NCBI GenBank assembly: GCA_002009975.1
Contig: MTLP01000038.1
Span: forward strand, 1-36,693
Origin: Thermococcus sp. JdFR-02
GTDB lineage: Archaea > Methanobacteriota_B > Thermococci > Thermococcales > Thermococcaceae
Direction: 5' to 3'
Length of the DNA: 36,693 nucleotides
Shown: piece after piece, positions 15,290-22,910 of the stretch
Layout of the letters: each line of letters opens with the position of its first letter
How positions within the stretch are numbered: position 1 is the first letter of the stretch
Notes under the pieces: generated by a model
What the model saw: only the letters and a program-made list of their open reading frames with translations
What the model was told of the DNA's origin: nothing
The model's database searches: none
Translations under genes and position numbers: made by a program

Positions 15290-15871
15290 TCATTTGAGTT
15301 GCAGGATTAAAGATACAATTCCAACAATAGCTGCAATGATAGCACCAGCCGAGCCTAGCAGGAGTAGTAAATCATAACATGACATACAGCTTTTCATTTT
15401 GCTAATTTCCTTCATATCAAGAACTTTAACACGAACACCACCACCCCCAAGGGATATCCATCGCTCATCTCCTATCCGCCCATGTTTTCCAGAAATAGCT
15501 CCGGGGTTTTGTTTCTTCCATTGGGGGTTGCCCCTGACCTCAATTATTTCGATGAGATTAAGCTTTGCTGTTATTCTATATTGGCTAGGTTCCATAAGTC
15601 TAAAATCGAACTTTATTTCCTTAAATTCGTGGGATTCAAGTTTGAATGGTTCAGAAAAACGACTATTGAACGTAGGATACCCTCTACCGGGTTGATGCTT
15701 GATCATTTCGCTCCAAACATCTACTATAAGATATTCATCTTCCTTTGTAGGGTATGGAGCATCAGCATGATTCTTAATACGAATTGTGACAGGCACTTTC
15801 TCTCCAACACGACATATCCGTGGCATTTTAATGTGAATTGAAAGAGCCTGAAACGAGTTCGTCTTCCCCAC
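15290..15871 (-). CDS. Beta-sandwich protein with C-terminal membrane helix
   Basis: 193 residues, start GTG 15871 with GGTGACT upstream; no in-frame ATG is better. Residues 10-150 are beta-rich and begin like an Ig/CARDB-type sandwich (VGEKVPVTIRIKNHADAP). The end (about 165-193) is a membrane helix after a CMSCYD motif. No signal peptide, so the sandwich would face the cytoplasm unless the protein is tail-anchored with N-in. It is the second gene of a two-gene minus operon. Together the two genes look like a membrane-tethered sensor pair; function unknown. Confidence 0.55.
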   Translation of the reverse strand: MGKTNSFQALSIHIKMPRICRVGEKVPVTIRIKNHADAPYPTKEDEYLIVDVWSEMIKHQPGRGYPTFNSRFSEPFKLESHEFKEIKFDFRLMEPSQYRITAKLNLIEIIEVRGNPQWKKQNPGAISGKHGRIGDERWISLGGGGVRVKVLDMKEISKMKSCMSCYDLLLLLGSAGAIIAAIVGIVSLILQLK

Positions 15872-15894
15872 TCATAGTCACCTTATAGACATGA

Positions 15895-16380
15895 TCAGAT
15901 GGGCAATTCAAAGACTTTGAGGCTATCTATGGAAAAGACTTCCTTTTCATCTTTTAAATCTCCGCACTTCACGATTATCCTCATACCGACTTTTCCCGAT
16001 GATGCTTTAATGCCTCCCTTCAAAATTTTTGATGTATTAGCGGGTAAATCAAAAATCTTATAGGGCTCGACTCCAAGAGGATCTCTTCCATATCGATTCA
16101 TGTCTTTTTCATAGCTACTCCAGTCATATAGTGGTTTTGTCTCGACGTCTGTCTGCATAATTGCATAACACTCTCTTAACTCTATTCCTCCTTTATTAGC
16201 AACTTCCACTAAAATAGTAAATGAATAGGTCTCATCTGGCTGTTTGTGAACATCCTTTGTCCTCCAAACATTAATTATTTTTAATTTTGGCCTTTTCTTA
16301 ATCCAGATGTATACGTTGAAAAGTACTAGGGAGGTAGAGGCAGTAGCAGCAATTATGGATGCTATATATGTAGGCTCCAT
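15895..16380 (-). CDS. Membrane-anchored beta-sandwich protein
   Basis: 161 residues from ATG 16380, with a strong ribosome site (GGGAGGTGATC). One N-terminal helix (about 5-24) followed by a KKRPK stop-transfer and a CARDB-like beta-sandwich (about 30-160: SFTILVEVANKGGIELREC). The topology suggests the sandwich is cytoplasmic. It is 23 bp before the 193-aa gene, which has the same kind of fold with the anchor at the other end. Confidence 0.6.
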   Translation of the reverse strand: MEPTYIASIIAATASTSLVLFNVYIWIKKRPKLKIINVWRTKDVHKQPDETYSFTILVEVANKGGIELRECYAIMQTDVETKPLYDWSSYEKDMNRYGRDPLGVEPYKIFDLPANTSKILKGGIKASSGKVGMRIIVKCGDLKDEKEVFSIDSLKVFELPI

Positions 16381-16428
16381 CAGATCACCTCCCGATAGAC
16401 AATTTCACATCAAAATTATTACATTCAT

Positions 16429-16439
16429 CATAATAAAGT
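16429..16439 (-). promoter_or_regulatory. TATA box of the minus-strand sandwich pair
   Basis: ACTTTATTATG on the minus strand, about 50 bp before ATG 16380, predicting a leader of about 25 bases. The remainder of 16440-16600 is AT-rich DNA in which I see no gene. Confidence 0.35.
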
Positions 16440-16601
16440 TTGTGTAATGATTAACTAAAGAAAGTTTAAACTATTCAATGTCAGTTTTTCAACTAACTAT
16501 TTGTCAATAAGTCAATTACTCGTAGGACAAAATATATTTGAGAGTTAAACATCTTTCTAATATAATAAAACCAAAGGCTCCTATTCTTGTAATCAACCGT
16601 T

Positions 16602-16611
16602 ACTTAAAATA
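16602..16611 (+). promoter_or_regulatory. TATA box of the nuclease-like pseudogene
   Basis: ACTTAAAATA lies about 30 bp before the TTG start at 16638 and just upstream of AGGAGGTG (16623-16630). Confidence 0.35.
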
Positions 16612-16637
16612 GCAAAAATTCTAGGAGGTGTTAATTT

Positions 16638-17088
16638 TTGCCAAGAAAAAAAGGTAAAGGTTCTGGCTTTGAGAAAAGAGTAACAAGCAGATATAAGAAA
16701 GGTAGGTATAATGTTAAACAGAATGTGATAGGAAAACGAAATGGTAGGAAATATGAGATTGATGCAATAATAGAAAGAGGGAAAGAAAGATACCCAACAG
16801 AGATGAATGGCGGGAGACAAATTTTAACAACCTCTCAAGTGTTAGCAACCTACAAAAAGCTTAGCTACAGAAAAGGCACACCAACACTCATGGAAGAGAG
16901 ATATAGTCCAGCTGCGGATCTTATTTTATATGCATTCTTTGGCACCATGATATCCATTGTTTGGAATTATGTTCAAAACTACTCCAGTTGGACAATTGGC
17001 TTTGTTAATTGGCATATTTATTTTAGGAGCATTTCTTCTTGGAGTAACACTTTTCATCGTTGAGGAGTACCTAAAAACAATGCTATAA
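16638..17088 (+). pseudogene. PD-(D/E)XK nuclease-like membrane protein, apparently frameshifted
   Basis: Start TTG 16638 with a perfect ribosome site (AGGAGGTG). Residues 1-100 follow the Mrr/resolvase-like plan: basic FEKRV (E12), then KYEIDAII (D42), then YPTEMNGG where the motif Lys is replaced by Asn (E55-M-N57), so the catalytic triad is incomplete. The frame then turns into an unlikely tail and stops at 17063. A different frame, from ATG 16969 to TAA 17088, encodes a clean membrane helix and tail (PVGQLALLIGIFILGAFLL). A single frameshift between about 16930 and 16970 would join them into a nuclease domain plus membrane segment. Alternatively the 39-aa frame is a separate gene without a ribosome site. 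Confidence 0.5.
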
Positions 17089-17133
17089 TCCATTTAAAAT
17101 CATAATAGTAGTTTTGTACAATCTTTCCATTGA

Positions 17134-17349
17134 AAAGAAGAGAGCTTAGGAAAAAAGCAAAAGAAAACATCAACCAAAATACTTGAAGAACTAAAGACCA
17201 GAGAAATAACTGATGACATCAATAGAGAACACCTAACCTTTTGGACATTCCCAAGAAAGCATGTTGAGGATTATTTTGTGATTCTTGGTTACATGCTAGT
17301 GGAGTTGTTGTTCAAGAAAAATCTTATTAACTTAAAAGGTATAGTATAG
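17134..17349 (+). pseudogene. Fragment of a helical protein gene without a start
   Basis: After a stop at 17131-17133 this frame is open for 71 codons, up to TAG 17347-17349, with protein-like content (ILEELKTREITDDINREHL, then FPRKHVEDYFVILGYMLVE). No ATG, GTG or TTG stands at its beginning and no ribosome site is seen. I read it as the 3' remnant of a lost gene. It fills most of the gap between 17088 and 17419. Confidence 0.35.
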
Positions 17350-17375
17350 TACTAAAGAATATTCGTGATTTACTC

Positions 17376-17398
17376 CTTCCAAGCTTAGTACTTGGAAG
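17376..17398. repeat. 8-bp inverted repeat before the 271-aa gene
   Basis: CTTCCAAG (17376-17383) and CTTGGAAG (17391-17398) with a 7-base loop, ending 6 bp before the ribosome site of the gene at 17419. Could be an operator or a leader hairpin. Confidence 0.35.
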
Positions 17399-17418
17399 AA
17401 TACTGGTGGGTGATTTAA

Positions 17419-18234
17419 ATGCCAAGGGTATTTCTAGCCCCATATAGATTTGAGGTTGTGAAATTGCCCTCGAAATATAATGGAAATTTCTTGAAGTTCT
17501 TGGAAACGAAAAAAAGAAAACATTATGTCGATAACAATGATCAAACAGAATTTATTTTGGAGTCAGTTAATGTAGAGGGCAACAAAGCTTGGGGTTATAT
17601 GCAATATGGGAGGTTTGGATCAAAAAGACCAGTAGTCGATGTCAAAACTCAAACAAAAACAAAGGACATAGAAGAATACGAATCACCCTTGGATAACTAT
17701 TTTTATCTCATTGAATACAATCAAAGAACTAAGATCGGATTTATGGTTATTCAGAGGATAGGAAATATTGGTGTTAGATCTGCCTTTTCCAATGCTCTAG
17801 AACAGTGGGATGGGCATTTAAAAATTGATCCTGTAATACTGAAGCTGAATAAACTTTTGGAAAGTCCAATTATGGAAATCAAAATTCGTGTTCCAAAGAA
17901 ACCTAGGGATATAGATTCAAGATTAGACAAATTCAAGATAACAAATGAGAAGGAACTTTATGTTGAGATTTCAATCAAAGCTAGGAGAAACAAAGTTATA
18001 AAGCTAAAAGATGACATTTTGGCGGCAATAAGAAATTATGACCTGAGTAATATCGGATACATCTATGATAAAGATGAAGAAAAGAGTATTGTTGTGAAGG
18101 TTGGAGACAGCAGACGCACTATAAATCTAACAAGAGGAAAAGTTCGCACATGGGTCGAGGTCAAAAATATAAACAAAATAAAAGAAGAGGCAGAGGAAAT
18201 TTTAAAAGAGATTAAAAAGGAACCAATAAAATAA
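17419..18234 (+). CDS. Unrecognised soluble protein, candidate sensor of a two-gene system
   Basis: 271 residues from ATG 17419 with a good ribosome site (GGTGGGTGAT). No membrane segment. The centre has a striking hydrophobic-QR-G motif (KIGFMVIQRIGNIGVRSAF, about residues 108-126). Bacterial proteins of about this size with a similar Q-R-x-G-x-x-G stretch, set in defence islands next to small membrane proteins, come to mind, but I cannot confirm a family. It is followed within 16 bp by a four-helix membrane protein. I infer a soluble sensor with a membrane effector. Confidence 0.5.
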   Translation: MPRVFLAPYRFEVVKLPSKYNGNFLKFLETKKRKHYVDNNDQTEFILESVNVEGNKAWGYMQYGRFGSKRPVVDVKTQTKTKDIEEYESPLDNYFYLIEYNQRTKIGFMVIQRIGNIGVRSAFSNALEQWDGHLKIDPVILKLNKLLESPIMEIKIRVPKKPRDIDSRLDKFKITNEKELYVEISIKARRNKVIKLKDDILAAIRNYDLSNIGYIYDKDEEKSIVVKVGDSRRTINLTRGKVRTWVEVKNINKIKEEAEEILKEIKKEPIK

Positions 18235-18249
18235 TAACTGGTGGTCAGA

Positions 18250-18747
18250 GTGTATGGTCTGATGGATATCAGGGAGATAGTGAAAGATTATTTTAGACAT
18301 ATGCGTAGTGACCTAAGGACATTCCCTTTGATTATCACTCTTATCGTTGTCCCCCTGGTCCTAGCATCTCTCTTTTATTTCCTAATGTATCCGAGCGCAA
18401 ATAAATTCTATAGCCATATAATAACAGTGTCCAGTATTTTGATTCCATTATTGCTTAACCTTTTGATGATAGTGTATTATAGTCTAGAGAAAACCAAAGA
18501 AACTGAGAAAGACAAAATAGGATTCCTAGAACATATAAATTCCACAATCTCTATGACAATATTAGTGTCTGTATTTGTATTATTTTTAGCTATAATTTTT
18601 GCTGGAAGAGAGAATACTCCTCTTTGGGCTAGATGTGCATTATTCTATCTCATTGGATTTCTTATAATCAACGTGATTATCACCCTAGTGAGGATATACA
18701 GACTTATAAGATATGAAATTTATGATGTCAAAAAATATTCAGGTTGA
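18250..18747 (+). CDS. Four-helix membrane protein, candidate effector partner
   Basis: About 165 residues from GTG 18250 (GGTGGTC just upstream; ATG 18262 is an alternative that lacks spacing to a ribosome site). Hydrophobic helices at about 28-48, 56-76, 98-118 and 128-150, in two hairpins linked by a charged cytoplasmic stretch (LEKTKETEKDKIGFLEHI). Ends in a basic-Tyr tail. Cotranscribed with the 271-aa gene. Small four-helix proteins in such pairs often disturb the membrane; that is inferred only from the arrangement. Confidence 0.55.
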   Translation: MYGLMDIREIVKDYFRHMRSDLRTFPLIITLIVVPLVLASLFYFLMYPSANKFYSHIITVSSILIPLLLNLLMIVYYSLEKTKETEKDKIGFLEHINSTISMTILVSVFVLFLAIIFAGRENTPLWARCALFYLIGFLIINVIITLVRIYRLIRYEIYDVKKYSG

Positions 18748-18871
18748 TTATAATAATATTCCAAAGAGAGAAACAAGAATGAAGAAGAAGGTCGAACTAA
18801 CAGAGAAGTATGATATTAGAAGTATTATGCCGAGCTATAAGAACTCTCATTTCACAAGAAATTTTTGATTA

Positions 18872-18886
18872 AGTATAAAAATTTAG
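18872..18886 (+). promoter_or_regulatory. TATA box upstream of the protease gene
   Basis: AAGTATAAAAATTTA, a strong archaeal TATA box. Start site predicted near 18900, giving a leader that contains a tiny frame at 18924. Confidence 0.45.
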
Positions 18887-18923
18887 CACGACATAAACTT
18901 GTTATCAAATCAGAGGGGAGCAA

Positions 18924-18947
18924 ATGACAGAGAAAGATAAAAATTAA
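18924..18947 (+). CDS. Seven-codon leader-type frame
   Basis: ATG ACA to TAA, seven codons (MTEKDKN), preceded by a strong ribosome site GAGGGGAG (18913-18920). It sits between the TATA box and the protease start. It may be a leader peptide or a relic of an older start. Confidence 0.25.
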   Translation: MTEKDKN

Positions 18948-18972
18948 CTTTTATTATCTCATGGTGAGAAAT

Positions 18973-19803
18973 ATGGAAACAATGTCAACATTGGAACAGT
19001 TATTGTACACAACTGTAAGAGTTAGGGCAATAATAGAAGAGGATGTTGAAAATATTGGAACTTCATTTATTTTTAATTACAATGTTGAAGACAAGAATTA
19101 TTTGTTTCTCGTAACTAATAAACATGTAGTCTCAAATGCCAGAGTTGGAGTTCTGACTTTTATAAAAGGAGAAGATGGAAAACCCAAACTTGGAGAAGCC
19201 CACTCAGTAACTATTACAAATTTTAATGAGTTTTGGATATTTGATAGAGAATACGATGTTGCAATAGCACCTCTTGCACCTGTAATAAATTACTTGCAGG
19301 AAAACAAAACTATGATATTCCTTAAAGCAATACCACGAACATTTGTTCCAGATAAAACCCAATTAAAGTCTCTTGATGCAATTGAAGAGGTTGTATTTGT
19401 TGGATATCCTGGTGGATTTTATGATGAAAGACATTTCTTACCAATAACCCGAAAAGGGATAACCGCTACACCTCCTTACATCGATTTTAATGGACAGAAA
19501 GCGTTTTTAATAGATGCCTCTGTTTTTCCAGGGTCTAGTGGAAGTCCTGTGTTTTTGTATAACCGTGGAGGATATTTTGATAAAACTAAGAAATCATTTA
19601 TTATCGGTGCAGAGAGGCTCTTGTTTTTAGGAATTCTTTCCGCAGTGTATTATATTCCAGATACTGGAGAAATTATATACGCTCCTCTCTTAAAAAAGCC
19701 AAGGGTGCAAGTACGGCAATTACTGGATCTTGGAATAGTATATAAGGCTGAGATAATAGTCAGACTAATTGAGGAGTTTTTAAAAAAGCGTGGTGAAATT
19801 TAA
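18973..19803 (+). CDS. Trypsin-like serine protease
   Basis: 276 residues; ATG 18973 preferred over ATG 18961 because GGTGAG precedes it. The chymotrypsin-fold triad is complete: His51 in LVTNKHVVSN, Asp95 in REYDVAIAPL, Ser189 in FPGSSGSPVF. A typical VVFVGYPGGFYD loop lies before the Ser. No signal peptide, so cytoplasmic, unlike secreted subtilases common in this order. HtrA-like but without a PDZ domain. Isolated trypsin-like domains of this type occur in bacterial defence loci, where they may cleave an effector; here the neighbours are a possible defence pair and a PIN nuclease. Target unknown. Confidence 0.8.
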   Translation: METMSTLEQLLYTTVRVRAIIEEDVENIGTSFIFNYNVEDKNYLFLVTNKHVVSNARVGVLTFIKGEDGKPKLGEAHSVTITNFNEFWIFDREYDVAIAPLAPVINYLQENKTMIFLKAIPRTFVPDKTQLKSLDAIEEVVFVGYPGGFYDERHFLPITRKGITATPPYIDFNGQKAFLIDASVFPGSSGSPVFLYNRGGYFDKTKKSFIIGAERLLFLGILSAVYYIPDTGEIIYAPLLKKPRVQVRQLLDLGIVYKAEIIVRLIEEFLKKRGEI

Positions 19804-19917
19804 GTTATCATAACCAAACTGATGACAGAACTACTAACAACAAGGATTTATGAAAATATTTAAAATTAGTAAATTTGGATAATCAAATTACTATTATAAA
19901 GAGAAATAATTGTGGCA

Positions 19918-19929
19918 AAAATTTAAAAG
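19918..19929 (+). promoter_or_regulatory. TATA box of the 240-aa/PIN operon
   Basis: AAAATTTAAAAG, about 50 bp before ATG 19976. Leader of roughly 25 bases with GAAGAGGGA as ribosome site. Confidence 0.4.
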
Positions 19930-19975
19930 CAGTTAAGAATACTATCTAACAGAGAAAAAAGAAGAGGGAACAAGA

Positions 19976-20698
19976 ATGACAACAGAAAGTATGATAACTT
20001 CAACTTATTCTCTTTATGATCTTTTGTCAGATAAATACTCTGATGAGCTATTTGTAGGTATATTAGACTCTATAAAACCGACTTTTTCTGCACTTCCGTA
20101 CATAAAAAGAAAACACCAATCATACAAATTCAGGGCACTAATGAGGATAAAACAAATCTTAGCAGAAAAACAAGAAAAAATCCTTCCAAAACTTTTAGAG
20201 GTTTTGCCTGTGGAGGCAAGAAAAGAGGCATATCTCCAAGCCAAGTATAACATTCTTAAAATCCTAAATGAGGAACTAAAAGATGTAATGGAAGAGCTCG
20301 ATGAGCTCATGAATATAATCAATAAACATGAACTAGAGCGTTCATTAAGAATAGACATTAAAAAACAAATAAGCATCTTAGAATTAATAAGAGACAATAT
20401 TTCTGAAGAAATACTAACGAAAGAGCTCGATGATGAAACCATCGACGCATATTTAACTATAGATCAAGCAATTTCATTGTTAATACACCTATACATGAAA
20501 ATCCTAGAAAAAGGAGTAGAATCCTTAGATTTGTCCCTCTATACTCTAATCCTGAACCTAAGACTCATGGCTATACTTCACAAGAAAGATAAAAAACACT
20601 TAGAACTGCTCAAAGAGGATATAATAGAGATAGCGCCAGAACTAACTCCAAAATCAAGTCCTGAAGAAATTGCTAAGTTATTACAAATGGTGTACTAG
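19976..20698 (+). CDS. All-helical protein, partner of the PIN RNase
   Basis: 240 residues, almost entirely helical with Leu/Ile/Lys/Glu repeats (LNEELKDVMEELDELMNII), no membrane segment, no enzyme motif. Ends 1 bp before the PIN gene. By position it could be the antitoxin or the structural partner of the PIN protein. It is much larger than usual VapB antitoxins and has no DNA-binding motif I can see. Confidence 0.55.
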   Translation: MTTESMITSTYSLYDLLSDKYSDELFVGILDSIKPTFSALPYIKRKHQSYKFRALMRIKQILAEKQEKILPKLLEVLPVEARKEAYLQAKYNILKILNEELKDVMEELDELMNIINKHELERSLRIDIKKQISILELIRDNISEEILTKELDDETIDAYLTIDQAISLLIHLYMKILEKGVESLDLSLYTLILNLRLMAILHKKDKKHLELLKEDIIEIAPELTPKSSPEEIAKLLQMVY

Positions 20699-20699
20699 G

Positions 20700-21398
20700 A
20701 TGCTCAATTTTGTTGATACGAATGTAGTAGTAGCACTACTCTTAGAAACTGATCCCCATCATAAAGACAGTGTTGGGTTTTTTAAAGAAATTAAAATCGA
20801 TATTCCAGAATCCACATACAGAGAAATTAGAAGAACGTTTATGACTAAATATAACACGGCATTACGAGTCCTACTGAAAGCTATAAGCAAAGCTAAAAAA
20901 GAAAACCCTTCAACTGAGGATGAGATGATAGCTCTTGTTGAAAAATTTACCTTAGAGATTGGTGCAAAGGTTGATCCATACTTAATGAATTTTTATGAAT
21001 ATCTGCTTAAGAAAGCAAAAGAACAGAACTTGCTACACTCAAAAAACATTATCAACATAACGAGATACTTCGATGATCATTTAGTAGAACTTTTATCAAA
21101 AATACAAGGATTTGGAAAACCAAACATAATTAAATTAAGCGAAGAAGATTTAGAACTTTCTAAAGAAATTTATCAGCTTGTTGGAGATAAATTTAAAGAT
21201 TTCAACGATGCAGAAATATTCTGTCAAGTAGTCTCAATCCTTATTAAAAGAAAAGAAGAAGGAAAGCTCTACACTTTTGACCAAAATTTTGCAAAAGCCG
21301 GAAGTGAAGCCATCAAAATCCTAAATCGAAAGGGATATGATGTAAATTTAGATGTAATATACTTCCCTTCTATTCTCTCTCAAAAATATCAAAGTTAG
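20700..21398 (+). CDS. PIN-domain RNase with helical insertion
   Basis: 232 residues from ATG 20700. Opens MLNFVDTNVVVALL with Asp6 of the PIN active site, then an acidic E42 (TYREIRR), and acidic residues in DFNDAEIFCQVV and LYTFDQNF near the end. It is about 90 residues longer than VapC toxins, with extra helices (about 50-150) between the first and last motif parts. PIN domains cut RNA. Directly behind the helical 240-aa gene, with no room for another antitoxin, the two genes look like a toxin-antitoxin or defence pair. Confidence 0.7.
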   Translation: MLNFVDTNVVVALLLETDPHHKDSVGFFKEIKIDIPESTYREIRRTFMTKYNTALRVLLKAISKAKKENPSTEDEMIALVEKFTLEIGAKVDPYLMNFYEYLLKKAKEQNLLHSKNIINITRYFDDHLVELLSKIQGFGKPNIIKLSEEDLELSKEIYQLVGDKFKDFNDAEIFCQVVSILIKRKEEGKLYTFDQNFAKAGSEAIKILNRKGYDVNLDVIYFPSILSQKYQS

Positions 21399-21427
21399 GA
21401 GAAACGTTCCCTTTCATATTTGGCTTC

Positions 21428-21685
21428 CTATTTCTTCAATTCTCCAAGAATTGTTGAGAGTAATGCACCTATTAACTCTCCAATAGCTACTCCAATAAGA
21501 TATTTTATCAATAGCTCAATAGCGGAATTCACGGCCCATTCTGAATTAAATATCCCTCCTAAATATGCTAAAAGAATTCCAGACATCAACATTATTGCAC
21601 TTATTTTTTGTTGAGCTTCTTCTACTTTATTCATCGCATCTAAAAAACCCACAACAAATCCAACAAATCCTGGAAACGAGCTCAT
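21428..21685 (-). CDS. Small membrane protein, partner of the PH-like gene
   Basis: 85 residues from ATG 21685 (GAGGGGATAAT upstream). Two to three hydrophobic segments with Gly-rich helix ends (VAIGELIGALLSTILGEL). It follows the PH-like gene on the minus strand by 10 bp. Unknown function. Confidence 0.6.
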   Translation of the reverse strand: MSSFPGFVGFVVGFLDAMNKVEEAQQKISAIMLMSGILLAYLGGIFNSEWAVNSAIELLIKYLIGVAIGELIGALLSTILGELKK

Positions 21686-21695
21686 ATTATCCCCT

Positions 21696-22025
21696 CTATT
21701 TCTCCCAATGCTCAAGCAATTGGTCATAGAGGGGCTTCATAACCTTAAATGGCCCTTCTAAGCTTAGAGTTGTCTTCCCATAAAGCTCAATAATACCCTT
21801 TTTCTTCAAAAGTCCCTTTTCCTTAAACTTAATTCCTTGAAGATCCTCTAACTTCCAAGAAACCAAGTCAATCCTCCTCAAAAGCCCTCTCTTGTTAAAC
21901 AAAATAAAACGCTTATTCGTCAAAACAACCTTCCAACGCTTACCTGCATAATCAATGAACCTATCGCTAACAAAACGAACCTCCTCACCAGGCATAAGAT
22001 AATCATACAGCTCAGCCACTGTCAT
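21696..22025 (-). CDS. PH-like domain protein
   Basis: 109 residues from ATG 22025. The strands VRFVSDRFID, WKVVLTNKRFILFN and KGIIELYGKTTLSLEG followed by a C-terminal helix (PLYDQLLEHWEK) give a bacterial/archaeal PH-like (bPH/YokE-type) barrel. The phrase VVLTNKRFILF is characteristic of that group. Such domains bind peptides or lipids at the membrane; the partner gene encodes a small membrane protein. Confidence 0.65.
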   Translation of the reverse strand: MTVAELYDYLMPGEEVRFVSDRFIDYAGKRWKVVLTNKRFILFNKRGLLRRIDLVSWKLEDLQGIKFKEKGLLKKKGIIELYGKTTLSLEGPFKVMKPLYDQLLEHWEK

Positions 22026-22047
22026 CACCACTTAAGATATGAATTTG

Positions 22048-22060
22048 TTATATAAATAAA
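22048..22060 (-). promoter_or_regulatory. TATA box of the PH-like operon
   Basis: TTTATTTATATAA on the minus strand, about 25-30 bp before ATG 22025, so the message would be nearly leaderless. Confidence 0.5.
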
Positions 22061-22135
22061 TTTGCATAACTATTATTCAGAATAGGCGATAAAGTTTTAT
22101 TCACAAGAATAAATTTCAGCTCTGGTGATGAAATC

Positions 22136-22354
22136 ATGAAGTTGTTTAAGGTTCATGTGTCGAATTATGATGAAGAGGAGGACAGCAAAGCATTTGCAAC
22201 ATTTATAGTGCTGGCAAGAGATGAAGGAAAGGCCGAGCTATTAGTCAAAGAATACATCAAAAAAGAAGAGTTGCTAAAAGGAGATTTGGAGATATTAGAC
22301 GTTGAAGAAGTGCCGATAGATGAGGAGCAAGTACTAGGAATCATTCTTGATTAA
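22136..22354 (+). CDS. Small acidic protein of the mobile element type
   Basis: 72 residues from ATG 22136 (GGTGATGA upstream). Pattern strand-helix-strand (LFKVHVSNYDEEED, then DEGKAELLVKEYI), strongly acidic. It is similar in plan to the proteins at 36376 and 36602 (strand, acidic stretch, helix with an A-x-x-x-V/F-E/K pattern), suggesting a small family. It stands alone between two minus-strand groups. Confidence 0.5.
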   Translation: MKLFKVHVSNYDEEEDSKAFATFIVLARDEGKAELLVKEYIKKEELLKGDLEILDVEEVPIDEEQVLGIILD

Positions 22355-22381
22355 GAAGCTTTATATAATTAATGATTTGCC

Positions 22382-22848
22382 CTAGTCTTCTTCTAAAGCT
22401 TTTAAAACTTTTTCGATATTTTCGTTAAGTTTTTCCAACTCACTAATAGCGCTGTCTACTCCCTCAAAGATTGTTAGTCCAAAAGCCATAGCATTAAACC
22501 AGGCATTGTATAGTACCAACTCAGTGTATACTATATCAAGAAGCCCATTTGTTTTTGAGGATAACTCAAAGAATAGAGTAGATCTTCTATTAACATTACT
22601 TCATAAACTCTAACAAGAAATGGTGAAACAAGAACGGCTTCTTTAGCCTTACCGATTTTTACGCGATACAAATGGAGGATATTCTCTCCTATTCGTCTTT
22701 GATTTAGTTGGAGTTCATTTTTTAGAGCATTAATCAGTTTCTTTTGAGTCTCTCTCTTTGAATGCCATACTTGAAGATATATTCCAATTAAGGCAGAAAT
22801 AGCACCAGCTAATAATGTAAGGAAAAAGGTAAGTAAAATACTAATCAT
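22382..22848 (-). pseudogene. Frameshifted membrane-anchored coiled-coil protein
   Basis: ATG 22848 with AGGAGGGAG opens a protein with one membrane helix (about 3-24) and a charged helix. The frame stops near 22531. A second frame continues with homologous-looking content (KTNGLLDIVYTELVLYNAW and a coiled-coil end ELEKLNENIEKVLKAL) and stops at 22382. The second frame is open back to a stop at 22601, so one frameshift between about 22533 and 22600 explains both. The full product would be about 150 residues, like single-helix proteins with a helical cytoplasmic tail common in accessory DNA. Confidence 0.5.
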
Positions 22849-22910
22849 GAACTCTCCCTCCTAAGGACTTTCTCTATTTTTAGACCTTTTACAGAGTCAC
22901 TGAATGACTT

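Noticed and set aside
15482-15841. 119-aa plus frame
   Set aside because: Antisense to the beta-sandwich gene, whose operon has good ribosome sites.
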